From Candidatus Dormiibacterota bacterium (GTDB taxonomy: Bacteria; Chloroflexota; Dormibacteria; UBA8260; Bog-877), in assembly GCA_003164475.1 (NCBI GenBank), contig PLTL01000288.1, positions 17,844 to 28,390 on the forward strand: a stretch of 10,547 nt of DNA, read 5' to 3'. The notes under the pieces are model-generated. The model searched no databases. It had not been told where the DNA came from and was given only the letters and a program-made list of their open reading frames with translations. Position numbers and translations under genes: made by a program. Below, one piece after another: positions 1 through 6,503 of this stretch (position 1 is the stretch's first letter; each line of letters starts with the position of its first letter).

Positions 1-257
1 AGGCGCTCGTTGGTGAAGGGCCCATACATGTCGGCGGTGTCGAGGAAGTTGATGCCCAGCTCCAGGGCGTGGTGGATGGTGGCGGTGGACTCCTGGTCGT
101 CCCCTGGGCCGTAGAACTCGGACATGCCCATGCAGCCCAGCCCCATGGCAGAAACCGTCAGACCCTGACCTCCTAGCTTCCGCTGCTCCACGGCTGCCTC
201 CTTGAGTGGAACCCCATCCTGAACCCCCATGGTAGCTTCGGCCGAAGCGGAGCCCAT
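1..257 (-). CDS. Aldo/keto reductase, N-terminal part (gene truncated by window edge)
   Basis: NAD(P)H-dependent oxidoreductase of the aldo/keto reductase superfamily. Only the first 85 codons lie in the window; the C-terminal part runs off the left edge. After a 22-residue leader, [20 protein letters not shown] (residues 26-45) is the first strand and loop typical of the AKR11/AKR13-like (YajO-like) group, followed by SEFYG (46-50). [10 protein letters not shown] (70-79) carries the predicted active-site Asp73 and Tyr78 of the catalytic tetrad; the Lys and His lie outside. I chose ATG at 257 because GAGGTG sits 7 bases upstream; an in-frame ATG at 230 is possible and would remove nine residues. 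The substrate cannot be told from this fragment. It lies 97 bp downstream of msrA on the same strand, so co-transcription of two redox enzymes is possible. No convincing promoter was seen in the GC-rich gap. Confidence 0.9.
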   Translation of the reverse strand, partial: MGSASAEATMGVQDGVPLKEAAVEQRKLGGQGLTVSAMGLGCMGMSEFYGPGDDQESTATIHHALELGINFLDTADMYGPFTNER

Positions 258-354
258 GGCGTAGCACCTCTCGCCCCCAAGGACCCCACCCGGATCGAAT
301 CCAACCCCGTCCCCGGGCCGAGCCCCTCCCGGCGGGGCCCTTCCCAGGCGGAGG

Positions 355-1014
355 TCAGCGGGCCTCGCCGCCGAGCAGGCCGACCGGGCAGCTGACCCCA
401 GTCCCGCCCACCCCGCAGTAGCCGCCCTGGTTCTTGTCCAGGTACTGCTGGTGGTACTGCTCGGCGTAGTAGAAGGGCCCGGCCTCCACGATCTCGGTGG
501 TGATCTGGCCCAGCCCAGCCGCGTGCAGCGCTTGCTGGTACTGCTCCCGGGAGACCTCGGCGATCCGCCGCTGCCCCGGGTTGAGGCAGTAGATGGCGGA
601 GCGGTACTGGGTTCCCACGTCGGCCCCCTGGCGCATCCCCTGAGTGGGGTCGTGGCTCTCCCAGAAGGTTTGCAGCAGCCGCTGGTAGGAGATCCGGTTG
701 GGGTCGAATACCACCAGCACCACCTCGGCGTGGCCGGTGCGACCCGAGCAGACCTCCTGGTAGGTGGGGTTGGGGGTGAGCCCGCCCCCATACCCGGCGG
801 CGGTGGTGTAAACCCCCTCCAGCCGCCAGAAGTCACGCTCCGCGCCCCAGAAGCAGCCCAGGCCGAAGACGGCCCTCTCCATTCCCTCGGGGAAGGGTGG
901 CTTGATCGGGTGGCCCAGGACCGTGTGGAGGCCACTGACGCTCAGCTCCTCCTGGCGGCCGGGCAGCGCTCGGTCGGGGGCGGGCATCGTGGTCTTGGCG
1001 CCGAAGAGTCTCAT
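355..1014 (-). CDS. msrA: Peptide-methionine (S)-S-oxide reductase MsrA
   Basis: Reduces the S-epimer of methionine sulfoxide in proteins and free methionine back to methionine, a cytoplasmic oxidative-damage repair reaction using thioredoxin. The 219-residue protein resembles the long E. coli-type MsrA. It has the N-terminal LPGR segment (17-20), the catalytic motif GCFWGAER (53-60) with nucleophilic Cys54, the AAGYGGG stretch (72-78), [10 protein letters not shown] (88-97), and C-terminal recycling cysteines Cys200 and Cys209 in the Gly-rich tail. [19 protein letters not shown] is the conserved middle block. The start is ambiguous: ATG at 1014 gives MRLFG, which aligns with E. coli MSLFD, while ATG at 1020 (MVMRLFG) shares the same AGAGAGG Shine-Dalgarno at closer spacing (4 versus 10 bases). 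A longer open frame to 1083 exists but is not supported. The 196-bp gap upstream suggests its own promoter; TAGGGT on the minus strand is only a weak -10 candidate. Confidence 0.96.
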   Translation of the reverse strand: MRLFGAKTTMPAPDRALPGRQEELSVSGLHTVLGHPIKPPFPEGMERAVFGLGCFWGAERDFWRLEGVYTTAAGYGGGLTPNPTYQEVCSGRTGHAEVVLVVFDPNRISYQRLLQTFWESHDPTQGMRQGADVGTQYRSAIYCLNPGQRRIAEVSREQYQQALHAAGLGQITTEIVEAGPFYYAEQYHQQYLDKNQGGYCGVGGTGVSCPVGLLGGEAR

Positions 1015-1205
1015 CACCATCTCGCCTCTCTTGAACCAGGGCTCGACCCTACACCGGACGTCGCCGGGCCGCGGGCACAGCATGCCCAGATGTTGGCCGG
1101 CTCCTCCGACCGGAACTGGGCGGCCGCCGCGGGGGGCCCAGCCGCAGCTCGAGGCGGACCGCAGCGCCGTCTGGGGACTCAGACCGCCGGCGCCCCGAGG
1201 GCGGG

Positions 1206-1220
1206 GTGAGGCCCCCTCAC
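1206..1220 (-). repeat. Short perfect inverted repeat over the response-regulator stop codon
   Basis: Minus strand reads GTGAGG-GGG-CCTCAC: 6-bp perfect arms with a 3-base loop, overlapping the TGA stop (1219-1217) of the response regulator. It lies at the 3' end of the sixA-HK-phoU-RR unit and 186 bp before msrA. It could be a weak terminator or 3' stem-loop, but no T-run follows, so intrinsic termination is not supported by sequence. Confidence 0.25.
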
Positions 1221-1957
1221 TTCTCGAGCTGCACGCCTGGGGCCAGGTCGACCCGGTAGCCGACTCCGAAGACGGTGTTGATCCGGAAGGGCATGGTGGG
1301 GAAGGCCTCGAACTTCTCCCGCAACCAGCGGATGTGCACGGCCACGGTCTTGCTGTCGCCCTTGAACTCGGTCCCCCAGACGGCCTGGAGCAGCGCGTCG
1401 CGACTGTGCACCTTGCCGGGGTGGCCGAGGAGGAACCGGAGGAGGGCGAACTCTCGGGGGCTCATCCTGACCTCGCGGTCGCCCAGCGAGACCCGGCGCG
1501 CGGAGGCATCCAGCACGAACTCCCCGACCTTCAGTCGCTCCGGGGCCGGAGTGGGGCGGGGCGGGCGCTCGGCCCGGCGGAGCAGGGCCTCCACCCGGGC
1601 CAGGAACTCCTTCACCCCGAAAGGCTTGGTCATGTAGTCGTCGGCGCCCAGGGCCAGACCCTTGACCTTGTCCAGCTCCGAGCCCCTGGCGGTCAGCATC
1701 AGGATGGGGATGTCGGACTCCTCCCGAAGGATCCGGCAGACCTCCTCGCCGGTGAGCTCGGGAAGCATCAGGTCCAGCACCACCAGGTCGGGCGACTTGG
1801 TGCGGGCGGCCTCCAGCCCCTGGGTCCCGGTGCCCGCCTCCAGCACCACGTAGCTGGTGGCGGCGAGGTTGTAGCGAAGGGTCATCCGCACCGACTCGTC
1901 GTCCTCGACGAGAAGTACCCTCCGCCCCCGGCCCGCGCTGACCTTGGTCTCGGCCAC
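1217..1957 (-). CDS. OmpR/PhoB-family response regulator (PhoB/RegX3-like)
   Basis: Two-domain DNA-binding response regulator of 246 residues. The receiver domain (about 12-125) has the acidic pocket Glu18/Asp19/Asp20, phospho-acceptor Asp62 in [12 protein letters not shown], Thr89 in MLTAR, and Lys111 in TKPF. The C-terminal winged-helix domain (about 140-240) contains [13 protein letters not shown], the recognition-helix region [16 protein letters not shown] and the closing VFGVGYRVD. Together these are typical of PhoB/RegX3 regulators that bind phosphate-responsive promoters. The start is GTG, placed directly after the TAG stop of phoU (TAGGTG), so translation is probably coupled to phoU; the Shine-Dalgarno is weak (GGGA). 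Context with PhoU and a PhoR-like kinase supports a phosphate-starvation regulator. The exact regulon is inference, since no Pst genes are in the window. Confidence 0.95.
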   Translation of the reverse strand: MAETKVSAGRGRRVLLVEDDESVRMTLRYNLAATSYVVLEAGTGTQGLEAARTKSPDLVVLDLMLPELTGEEVCRILREESDIPILMLTARGSELDKVKGLALGADDYMTKPFGVKEFLARVEALLRRAERPPRPTPAPERLKVGEFVLDASARRVSLGDREVRMSPREFALLRFLLGHPGKVHSRDALLQAVWGTEFKGDSKTVAVHIRWLREKFEAFPTMPFRINTVFGVGYRVDLAPGVQLEK

Positions 1958-2620
1958 CTATCCCAGCTCGACCAGATGGCCGGTCTTGAGGAAGACCACG
2001 TCCTCGGCGATGTTGGTGACCCGGTCGGCGATGCGCTCCAGGTTGTGGGCGATGAAGATCAGGTTGGTGGCGGGGTAGGCCCAGTCCGGCTGCTCGCGCA
2101 TGATCTCGACCATGTCCTCGAAGACCCGGTGGTAGATGCGGTCGATCCGATCGTCGCGGGCGGCGATGTCCTGGGCCCGGCTGTGGTCGCCGGCGGTGAC
2201 CGCCTCCAGGATGTCCCGCACCTGTTCCTCGACGTACCTGCCCATTCTCACGATGCTGTCCAGCCGGGGCCGGGAGTCGAGCTCGATCAGCGGCAGCGCG
2301 TAGCGGGCGCAGCTCTTGGCGTGGTCGCCCATGCGCTCCAGCTCCGACGCCATCAGCATGAGCCCGAAGACCTCGTTCAGCTGGGGGCCGGTGGGGTGCC
2401 GGACGGAGAGCACCGTCAGCCCTCTCTCCCGCTCCTGGCGGTGGCGCTCGTTGAGGTGGACGTCCCCGCTCACCACCGCCCGGAGCCGCTCACCGTCGTG
2501 GGCCTCGAGGCCGGACATGGCGTTGGCCACTCCCTCGGCCACCAGCTCGCCCAGCACCCGGACCCCGTCCCTGAGGGCGGCCAGGTCGGCGTCGAACTCG
2601 GCCGTCTCCTGCGCTTCCAC
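1958..2620 (-). CDS. phoU: Phosphate signalling protein PhoU
   Basis: Cytoplasmic helical protein that links phosphate transporter status to the PhoR kinase and damps the Pho response. At 220 residues it has the usual two-lobed PhoU length and is almost entirely predicted helix. Two metal-binding repeats are visible: ELERMGDHAKS (93-103), in which the Asn of the canonical GDHAVN form is Ser, and NLERIADRVTNIAEDVVF (193-210), which is canonical. The GTG at 2620 is the only reasonable start because an in-frame TAG lies three codons upstream. No Shine-Dalgarno precedes it; instead TAGTAT lies exactly 6 bases upstream (see the promoter entry). It sits between the kinase gene (38 bp upstream) and the response regulator (no gap), an order that places the modulator inside the two-component pair. 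Confidence 0.95.
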   Translation of the reverse strand: MEAQETAEFDADLAALRDGVRVLGELVAEGVANAMSGLEAHDGERLRAVVSGDVHLNERHRQERERGLTVLSVRHPTGPQLNEVFGLMLMASELERMGDHAKSCARYALPLIELDSRPRLDSIVRMGRYVEEQVRDILEAVTAGDHSRAQDIAARDDRIDRIYHRVFEDMVEIMREQPDWAYPATNLIFIAHNLERIADRVTNIAEDVVFLKTGHLVELG

Positions 2621-2632
2621 ATGGCGATACTA
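2621..2632 (-). promoter_or_regulatory. Candidate leaderless -10 element for phoU
   Basis: On the minus strand TAGTAT (2632-2627) matches TATAAT at four of six positions and the TANNNT consensus. It is followed by exactly six bases and then the GTG start, the spacing expected if the transcript begins at the start codon. The absence of a Shine-Dalgarno sequence fits leaderless initiation. No good -35 was found, and the spacing may be coincidence within a 38-bp operon gap. Confidence 0.3.
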
Positions 2633-2658
2633 GTGGAGTCGGATTGTCGCCACTGTCC

Positions 2659-3744
2659 TCAGGGACGGCGCAGCGCGATCCTCACCAGGGTGCCCTGGCC
2701 CGGGGTGCTGCTGACCTCGATTTCCCCCCCCTGAAGTTCCACCGCCTGCTTGGCAATGGTCAGCCCCAGGCCGGTGCTCCGGCCCGTCCGGGAGCGGTCC
2801 CCGGTGTAGAAGCGGTCGAAGATGCGGGGCAGCTGGCTGACCGGGATGCCTGCCCCGTTGTCCCTCACCGAGATCCCCGGATTTCCCCTCGCCGACGCCA
2901 CCGTCACCGTCACCGAGCCCGGGGGCGGGGTGAACTTGAGGGCGTTGTCGATCACGTTGCTCAGAGCTCGCTCCAGCCGGGCCGGATCGGCCAGGGCCAT
3001 GCTAGGCCCGCCCCGCACCGAGAGCCCCAGGCCCCGCTGCTTGGCCATGGGCCGCATCCCGTCGACCGCCTTGTTGGTGAGCGCTCGCAGCTCCACGACC
3101 TGGATCTGCACCTGGTCCACCCCTGCCTCCAGCCGGCTCAGGTCGAGGATCCCGCTCACCAGGCCGTGGAGCCGTTCCGCCTCGGTGGCGATCCGCGAGG
3201 CGAAGAGTTTGGTCGCCTCGGGGTCGTCGCGGGCCTCGCCGGTGAGGGTCTCGGCCATGAGCCGAAGGCTGGCCAGCGGGGTGCGGAGGTCGTGGGAAAG
3301 GTTGGAGATGAGCTCCCGGGTGGCGTCGCTCAGCCTCTGCTCGTGGGTGATGTCGGTCAGGATCAGGAGCACCTGGAACCCAGCTCCGGCCGGCCTCAGG
3401 GGTGCTCCCACAGCCATCAGCACCCTTCGCGAGTGGTCGTGCCGCAGCTCGGCCCTCGCGACGGCGCCGGTCTCCAGCACCCGCGACACCAGGTCGGCGG
3501 CCTTCGGCTCGTCGAGGAGCTGGTTGAGGGGGGAGCCGGGGAGCGGCGGCGACGGCTCAGCCCCGTCCAACGGCCGGGGCGGGGCCAGCAGCCAGGCGGC
3601 GTTGGGGCTGGCCCAGACCAGTGTGCGCGCAGAGTCCACGATCAGGACCGCGTCGGAGCCCAGGCTGGTCAGGTAGGCGAGCACCGCCGCGGGCTCGTCC
3701 GGCAGCTGGCCTCCTCCCGCGTGGGTGGGGGCGACCGCGGTCAT
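2659..3744 (-). CDS. Soluble PAS-domain sensor histidine kinase, PhoR/SenX3-like
   Basis: Orthodox histidine kinase of 361 residues. An N-terminal PAS-like sensor (about 18-135, ending in LLILTDITHEQRL) is followed by a HisKA dimerisation domain with phospho-accepting His151 in ELISNLSHDLRTPLASL. The HATPase_c domain has the N box NVIDNALKF (263-271), G1 box RDNGAGIP (294-301), F box IFDRFY (308-313) and G2 box TGLGL (324-328). There is no hydrophobic segment long enough for a membrane helix, whereas PhoR and SenX3 usually carry one or two; the kinase is therefore predicted to be cytoplasmic and to read an internal signal. The ATG start overlaps the sixA stop (ATGA), indicating translational coupling. 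Its likely partners are PhoU and the response regulator immediately downstream. The signal is unknown. Confidence 0.93.
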   Translation of the reverse strand: MTAVAPTHAGGGQLPDEPAAVLAYLTSLGSDAVLIVDSARTLVWASPNAAWLLAPPRPLDGAEPSPPLPGSPLNQLLDEPKAADLVSRVLETGAVARAELRHDHSRRVLMAVGAPLRPAGAGFQVLLILTDITHEQRLSDATRELISNLSHDLRTPLASLRLMAETLTGEARDDPEATKLFASRIATEAERLHGLVSGILDLSRLEAGVDQVQIQVVELRALTNKAVDGMRPMAKQRGLGLSVRGGPSMALADPARLERALSNVIDNALKFTPPPGSVTVTVASARGNPGISVRDNGAGIPVSQLPRIFDRFYTGDRSRTGRSTGLGLTIAKQAVELQGGEIEVSSTPGQGTLVRIALRRP

Positions 3745-4250
3745 CGCTGGTCCCAGCCGCCCCCGGGGTCAGCCCGGCCCAGGTAGACCGCCTGGGTGAC
3801 CCTGTCCTTGTCGTCCGGGAGATCGAGCCGCCAGACTCCGCCCTTGGGGCAGCGCGAACCGGGTGCGGCCCCGGCCGCCTCCAGGACGGGAGGTATGAAG
3901 TCGCCGTGGCAGCAGACGGCCACCCGCCGGGCGCCACGGCCGAAGTAGACCCGGAAGAGGCCACTCAGCTCGCCCTCCGCGGAGGCCCGGTCCATCACCG
4001 GGCCTCCCTCGAGGAGGCGGCTGTCATCCTCCACCGAGAGGGCCTGCCCGTGGGCCAGGGGGAGCAGGGTGTCATGGCATCGGATCGCCGGGCTGCTGTA
4101 GTGGGCACTGATTCCGGCGTCCGCCAGCAGATCGGCGAGGACCGCCGCTTGGCGCCAGCCCATCTCGTTCAGGGGCCGCAGCCAGTCCGGGCGCGACCAA
4201 CCGTCCCTCTCCTGGGCGATCGCGTGGCGGACGAGATAGAGACTTCGCAC
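3741..4250 (-). CDS. SixA-type phosphohistidine phosphatase (histidine phosphatase superfamily)
   Basis: Member of the histidine phosphatase (phosphoglycerate-mutase-like) superfamily, branch 1, SixA subgroup; 169 residues, close to the E. coli SixA size. The catalytic motif LVRHA (6-10) has nucleophile His9. The other pocket residues fit: Arg57 in YSSPAIRCHDTL, acid Glu81 in RLLEGG, and second His115 in VCCHGDF. The C-terminal KGGVWRLDL stretch is common in bacterial SixA proteins. Known SixA removes phosphate from the histidine of HPt domains such as ArcB; the target here is unknown. The GTG at 4250 was chosen because homology begins there; the open frame continues upstream antisense into ppx without homology. 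There is no clear Shine-Dalgarno, only a -10-like TATACT 12 bases upstream. It is the first gene of the operon and overlaps the kinase gene by four bases, so kinase, HPt-like or polyphosphate-related targets are all possible. Confidence 0.9.
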   Translation of the reverse strand: MRSLYLVRHAIAQERDGWSRPDWLRPLNEMGWRQAAVLADLLADAGISAHYSSPAIRCHDTLLPLAHGQALSVEDDSRLLEGGPVMDRASAEGELSGLFRVYFGRGARRVAVCCHGDFIPPVLEAAGAAPGSRCPKGGVWRLDLPDDKDRVTQAVYLGRADPGGGWDQR

Positions 4251-4262
4251 CCCGATCTCAGA

Positions 4263-4290
4263 AGTATAGGGATGGCCGGGACCGGCCCAA
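4263..4290 (-). promoter_or_regulatory. Candidate promoter of the sixA-HK-phoU-RR operon
   Basis: Minus strand: -10 TATACT (4268-4263, five of six consensus bases) preceded after 16 bases by TTGGGC (4290-4285, weak -35). The predicted transcript start near 4257-4256 would leave about 6 bases before the GTG at 4250, a nearly leaderless mRNA, which fits the absence of a clear Shine-Dalgarno. On the plus strand the same core reads TATAGG, so it might also serve ppx, but no plus-strand -35 was found. Confidence 0.45.
4274..4287. promoter_or_regulatory. Palindrome in the divergent sixA/ppx intergenic region, possible operator
   Basis: GGCCGG-GA-CCGGCC, a perfect 6-bp inverted repeat with a 2-base centre. 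It lies within the spacer of the proposed sixA promoter and upstream of the ppx ribosome site. Its position suits a repressor or activator site acting on both directions. It is not a recognisable direct-repeat Pho box, and in such GC-rich DNA chance occurrence is possible. Confidence 0.3.
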
Positions 4291-4303
4291 CCGCTCACAC
4301 TAT

Positions 4304-4310
4304 GGAGGTG
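4304..4310 (+). promoter_or_regulatory. Ribosome binding site of ppx
   Basis: GGAGGTG is a near-perfect Shine-Dalgarno; its GGAGG core lies 6 bases before a TTG at 4315. It decides the start of ppx, which otherwise has no ATG or GTG close to the beginning of homology. Confidence 0.7.
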
Positions 4311-4314
4311 TGCT

Positions 4315-5343
4315 TTGCCTGGCCCTGGCAATGAAGGGCGGCCGAGGAGCGGGCGTCCGCCGTTGACCAAGGCGCCCCGGTTTGCCGCCATTGACGTGGG
4401 CAGCAACACCATCCACCTGCTGGTGGCCAGCTGCGCTCCCCACCGGCTCCCGATTCCCGTGCTCCGGCGCCGGGAGTTCGTTCAACTGGGGCGCGACGTC
4501 CAGGCCGTGGGAGCGATCGGACCGCAGCGGTTGGAGTTCGCCAGCCGGACCCTGCGGGCCCAGGTCGACGCGGCCAGACGCGCCGGCGCGACCTCGATCG
4601 CCATCGGGGCGACTCAGGCGCTGCGCTCGGCCAGCAACGGCCCCGAGATCGCCGAGCGTCTGACCGCGGCGGTGGAGGCGGGGCCGGTCCGGATCCTGCC
4701 TCCCGGGGTGGAGGCTCAGCTCGCCTTCGACGGCGCCACCATGACCATCTCACCCGGCCGGGCCACCCTGGTGCTGGACATCGGCGGGGCTTCCGCTCAG
4801 ATCATCTGGGGCTTGGCCGGAGGCTTCTGCCGCCACAGCTCGCTCCCCTTGGGCTCGGGATCGATCGCGGGCCTGGCTCGCTCCGACCCTCCCACTGAGG
4901 AGGAGTGGCGAGCCATGGAGCGGCGGGTGGGCCAGCTGATCCCCGACCTGGTCCCGCTCTCGCTGCAACCGGTGGCGCTCGGGATCGGGGGCACCATCAC
5001 CAACCTGCCCCGGCTGCTGGGCAAGCGCAGGGGCGCGGTGCTGCGGCTGAGGGACGTGGAGGTCTCGATCGAGACCTTCCGGGAGCGGCCGGTGACCGAT
5101 CTCGCGGAGCGCTTTGCCGTGGACCTGGAGAGGGTGCGTCTCTGCCGCGGGGGCGCGCTGATCCTGGCGCAGATGATGGACCTGCTCCAGCTGCGCACGA
5201 TCCGGAGCTCGGAGCGGGGACTGCGGGACGGCATGATCGCCGCGCTGCTGGGCCGGGGAGAGGCGTGGTGGCAGCTGCCCGAGTCGGACGGCGACGGAGC
5301 GGTGGCGGAGGCGCGGACGGAGCTCGCGGCCCTCTTTGGCTGA
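4315..5343 (+). CDS. ppx: Exopolyphosphatase, Ppx/GppA family
   Basis: Ppx/GppA phosphatases (ASKHA ATPase fold) release orthophosphate from polyphosphate ends or hydrolyse pppGpp. The 342-residue protein has the first phosphate-binding loop AIDVGSNT (25-32), the ATQALRSASN block (99-108), catalytic-base candidate Glu133 in GVEAQLAF, and the second loop LDIGGAS (154-160), where the canonical form is DIGGGS. GIGGTITNL and RGLRDGMIAALL are the usual later motifs. The length matches the short single-module Ppx proteins of Actinobacteria and Chloroflexi rather than the 500-residue E. coli enzymes. I chose TTG at 4315 for its strong Shine-Dalgarno; this gives a non-conserved 20-residue N-terminus, and a second TTG at 4363 fits homology better but has worse spacing. 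The gene overlaps the CHAD gene by 8 bp and is divergent from the Pho signalling operon, supporting polyP over pppGpp as substrate (inference). Confidence 0.93.
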   Translation: MPGPGNEGRPRSGRPPLTKAPRFAAIDVGSNTIHLLVASCAPHRLPIPVLRRREFVQLGRDVQAVGAIGPQRLEFASRTLRAQVDAARRAGATSIAIGATQALRSASNGPEIAERLTAAVEAGPVRILPPGVEAQLAFDGATMTISPGRATLVLDIGGASAQIIWGLAGGFCRHSSLPLGSGSIAGLARSDPPTEEEWRAMERRVGQLIPDLVPLSLQPVALGIGGTITNLPRLLGKRRGAVLRLRDVEVSIETFRERPVTDLAERFAVDLERVRLCRGGALILAQMMDLLQLRTIRSSERGLRDGMIAALLGRGEAWWQLPESDGDGAVAEARTELAALFG

Positions 5344-6280
5344 CGGCCCCACCTGTTGCGAGTTGGCCGCCGGCTGCATCGAGGAGCGCGCTGAGGCCCT
5401 CCGCTGGGCCCTGGCCCGGCTGCCACTGCCCGGTGATGCCACGGCCGTCCACGACGCCCGGGTGACGGTGCGGAGGCTGGAGGCGGCATGGAGCGGATTC
5501 GCCAGCTGCCTGGTGGTCTCCCCCAGGCGTCGCCGCCGGCTGCTCCGCTCCGGGCGGCAGCTGGGGGAGCTGCGCGACGCAGAGGTTCGCCTGGATCTCC
5601 TCGACCAGGTCCTGGGCCCGGTGGCGGTCTGGCGGGATCGGAGCGACGACCCCCGCAGCGCGGCGGGCGGCGCCGGCCAGCTGGTGCTCCGCCGGGAGGA
5701 CCGGGTGCGACCGGGATTGCGAGGACTGGAGATGGAGGCCCGGCGCGCCCTCGCCGACAGCGCCGATCGCGAGATCGGCCGGCTCCGTGCTCAGCTGCTG
5801 ACCGGGCCCGTGCTCGGCCAGCTCGAGAGCCTCACCCGGTTGCCGAAGCTACGTGAGGGCCATCCCGGCACCACCAGCGCTGGGGATTTGGCGGCGCGGC
5901 AGCTGCTCCCGCGCTTCAAGCGGGCGGCCCGACCGCGAGCGGGGGAGGCTGGGCTGCACCAGCGGCGGATCGAGCTGCGCAAGCTCCGCTACCGATTGGA
6001 GCTCTTCGTACCAGTGCTGGGGCGCGGCCACCAGACCGTGCTCCAGGAGCTGCGCCAGCTCCACGCTCTGCTCGGCTATTTCCACGATGTGGAGGTCATG
6101 GTGGGCTGGGTGCAGGGATCCTCGCAGCAGCTGCCCCATGAGCTGAGGCCTGCGCTGAGACGTCTGGTGGTGAGGGTCGAGCTGGAGCAGCAGGTGTCCG
6201 AGGAGGCTGCCGAGGCTCAGCTGGCCCGCCTCGACCAGAGCGGGTGGTGGGCGACGGCCCGGGCGGCCTGCCTCAGCTGA
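5336..6280 (+). CDS. CHAD domain-containing protein (predicted polyphosphate-binding)
   Basis: CHAD (conserved histidine alpha-helical domain) proteins bind inorganic polyphosphate through basic helices and often neighbour polyP genes. This 314-residue protein is essentially one whole CHAD domain. The first half has VHDARVTVRRLEAAWSGF (38-55) with His39, Arg42, Arg46 and Arg47, and LGELRDAEVRLDLL (77-90). The second half has LHQRRIELRKLRYRLE (208-223) with His209, Arg212, Lys217 and Arg219, and LHALLGYFHDVEV (243-255) with His251. It is rich in Arg and Leu, with no signal peptide, membrane helix or attached CYTH domain. The TTG start at 5336 overlaps the last 8 bases of ppx (TTGGCTGA), implying coupled translation; an in-frame TTG at 5363 is an alternative. 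CTCAGCTGAG, a palindrome, spans its stop codon. Its role is probably to tether or organise polyP for the co-expressed Ppx (inference). Confidence 0.9.
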   Translation: MADGPTCCELAAGCIEERAEALRWALARLPLPGDATAVHDARVTVRRLEAAWSGFASCLVVSPRRRRRLLRSGRQLGELRDAEVRLDLLDQVLGPVAVWRDRSDDPRSAAGGAGQLVLRREDRVRPGLRGLEMEARRALADSADREIGRLRAQLLTGPVLGQLESLTRLPKLREGHPGTTSAGDLAARQLLPRFKRAARPRAGEAGLHQRRIELRKLRYRLELFVPVLGRGHQTVLQELRQLHALLGYFHDVEVMVGWVQGSSQQLPHELRPALRRLVVRVELEQQVSEEAAEAQLARLDQSGWWATARAACLS

Positions 6281-6503
6281 GCTCCGGGTCGGCGAGCCGC
6301 CGCTGGCCGAATGGGGCCCGATCTCGAGGCGTTCGCGGGGCCAGGTCCGGGGCACGCCAACCCGCCCCAGCGCGCCCAGTCTGGGGCCCCGGCACGGCTC
6401 CTGATGGCGCCGGGCAGTGGCTGGGGCGCCGCCCTGAAGGCTGGGACCGGATGGGCTCCTCCACACGATCCTGGCGAGGCGGAGCCCGCCGCTCTGGAGG
6501 AGT
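6281..6503. other. Convergent intergenic region between CHAD and MBL genes
   Basis: 223 bp between two converging genes, GC-rich, with no supported ORF in any frame. It contains small symmetric elements (CTCAGCTGAG at 6272-6281 over the CHAD stop; GGCGCC at 6406-6411 and again at 6425-6430) that could form stems. No T-run is associated, so I do not call an intrinsic terminator. Confidence 0.4.

Noticed and set aside
322..338. GCCCC/GGGGC stem between msrA and the aldo/keto reductase gene as a terminator
   Set aside because: Only five base pairs, no T-run on either strand, and such stems are frequent in this GC-rich sequence.
902..2734. A 610-codon open frame on the plus strand antisense to the response regulator and phoU
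   Set aside because: Translation is rich in Gly, Ala, Arg, Pro, Asp and His with no family features, while the opposite strand encodes intact, recognisable proteins. Long antisense frames are expected at this GC content.
2644..4334. Long plus-strand open frames over the kinase and sixA genes
   Set aside because: They mirror the codon structure of the minus-strand genes, show low-complexity translations, and have no homology or ribosome site.
4302..4334. A 10-codon ORF (MEVCFAWPWQ) ahead of ppx with two Trp codons, like an attenuator leader peptide
   Set aside because: Its ATG overlaps the ppx Shine-Dalgarno, it has no ribosome site of its own, and ppx has no link to tryptophan metabolism. 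Probably chance.
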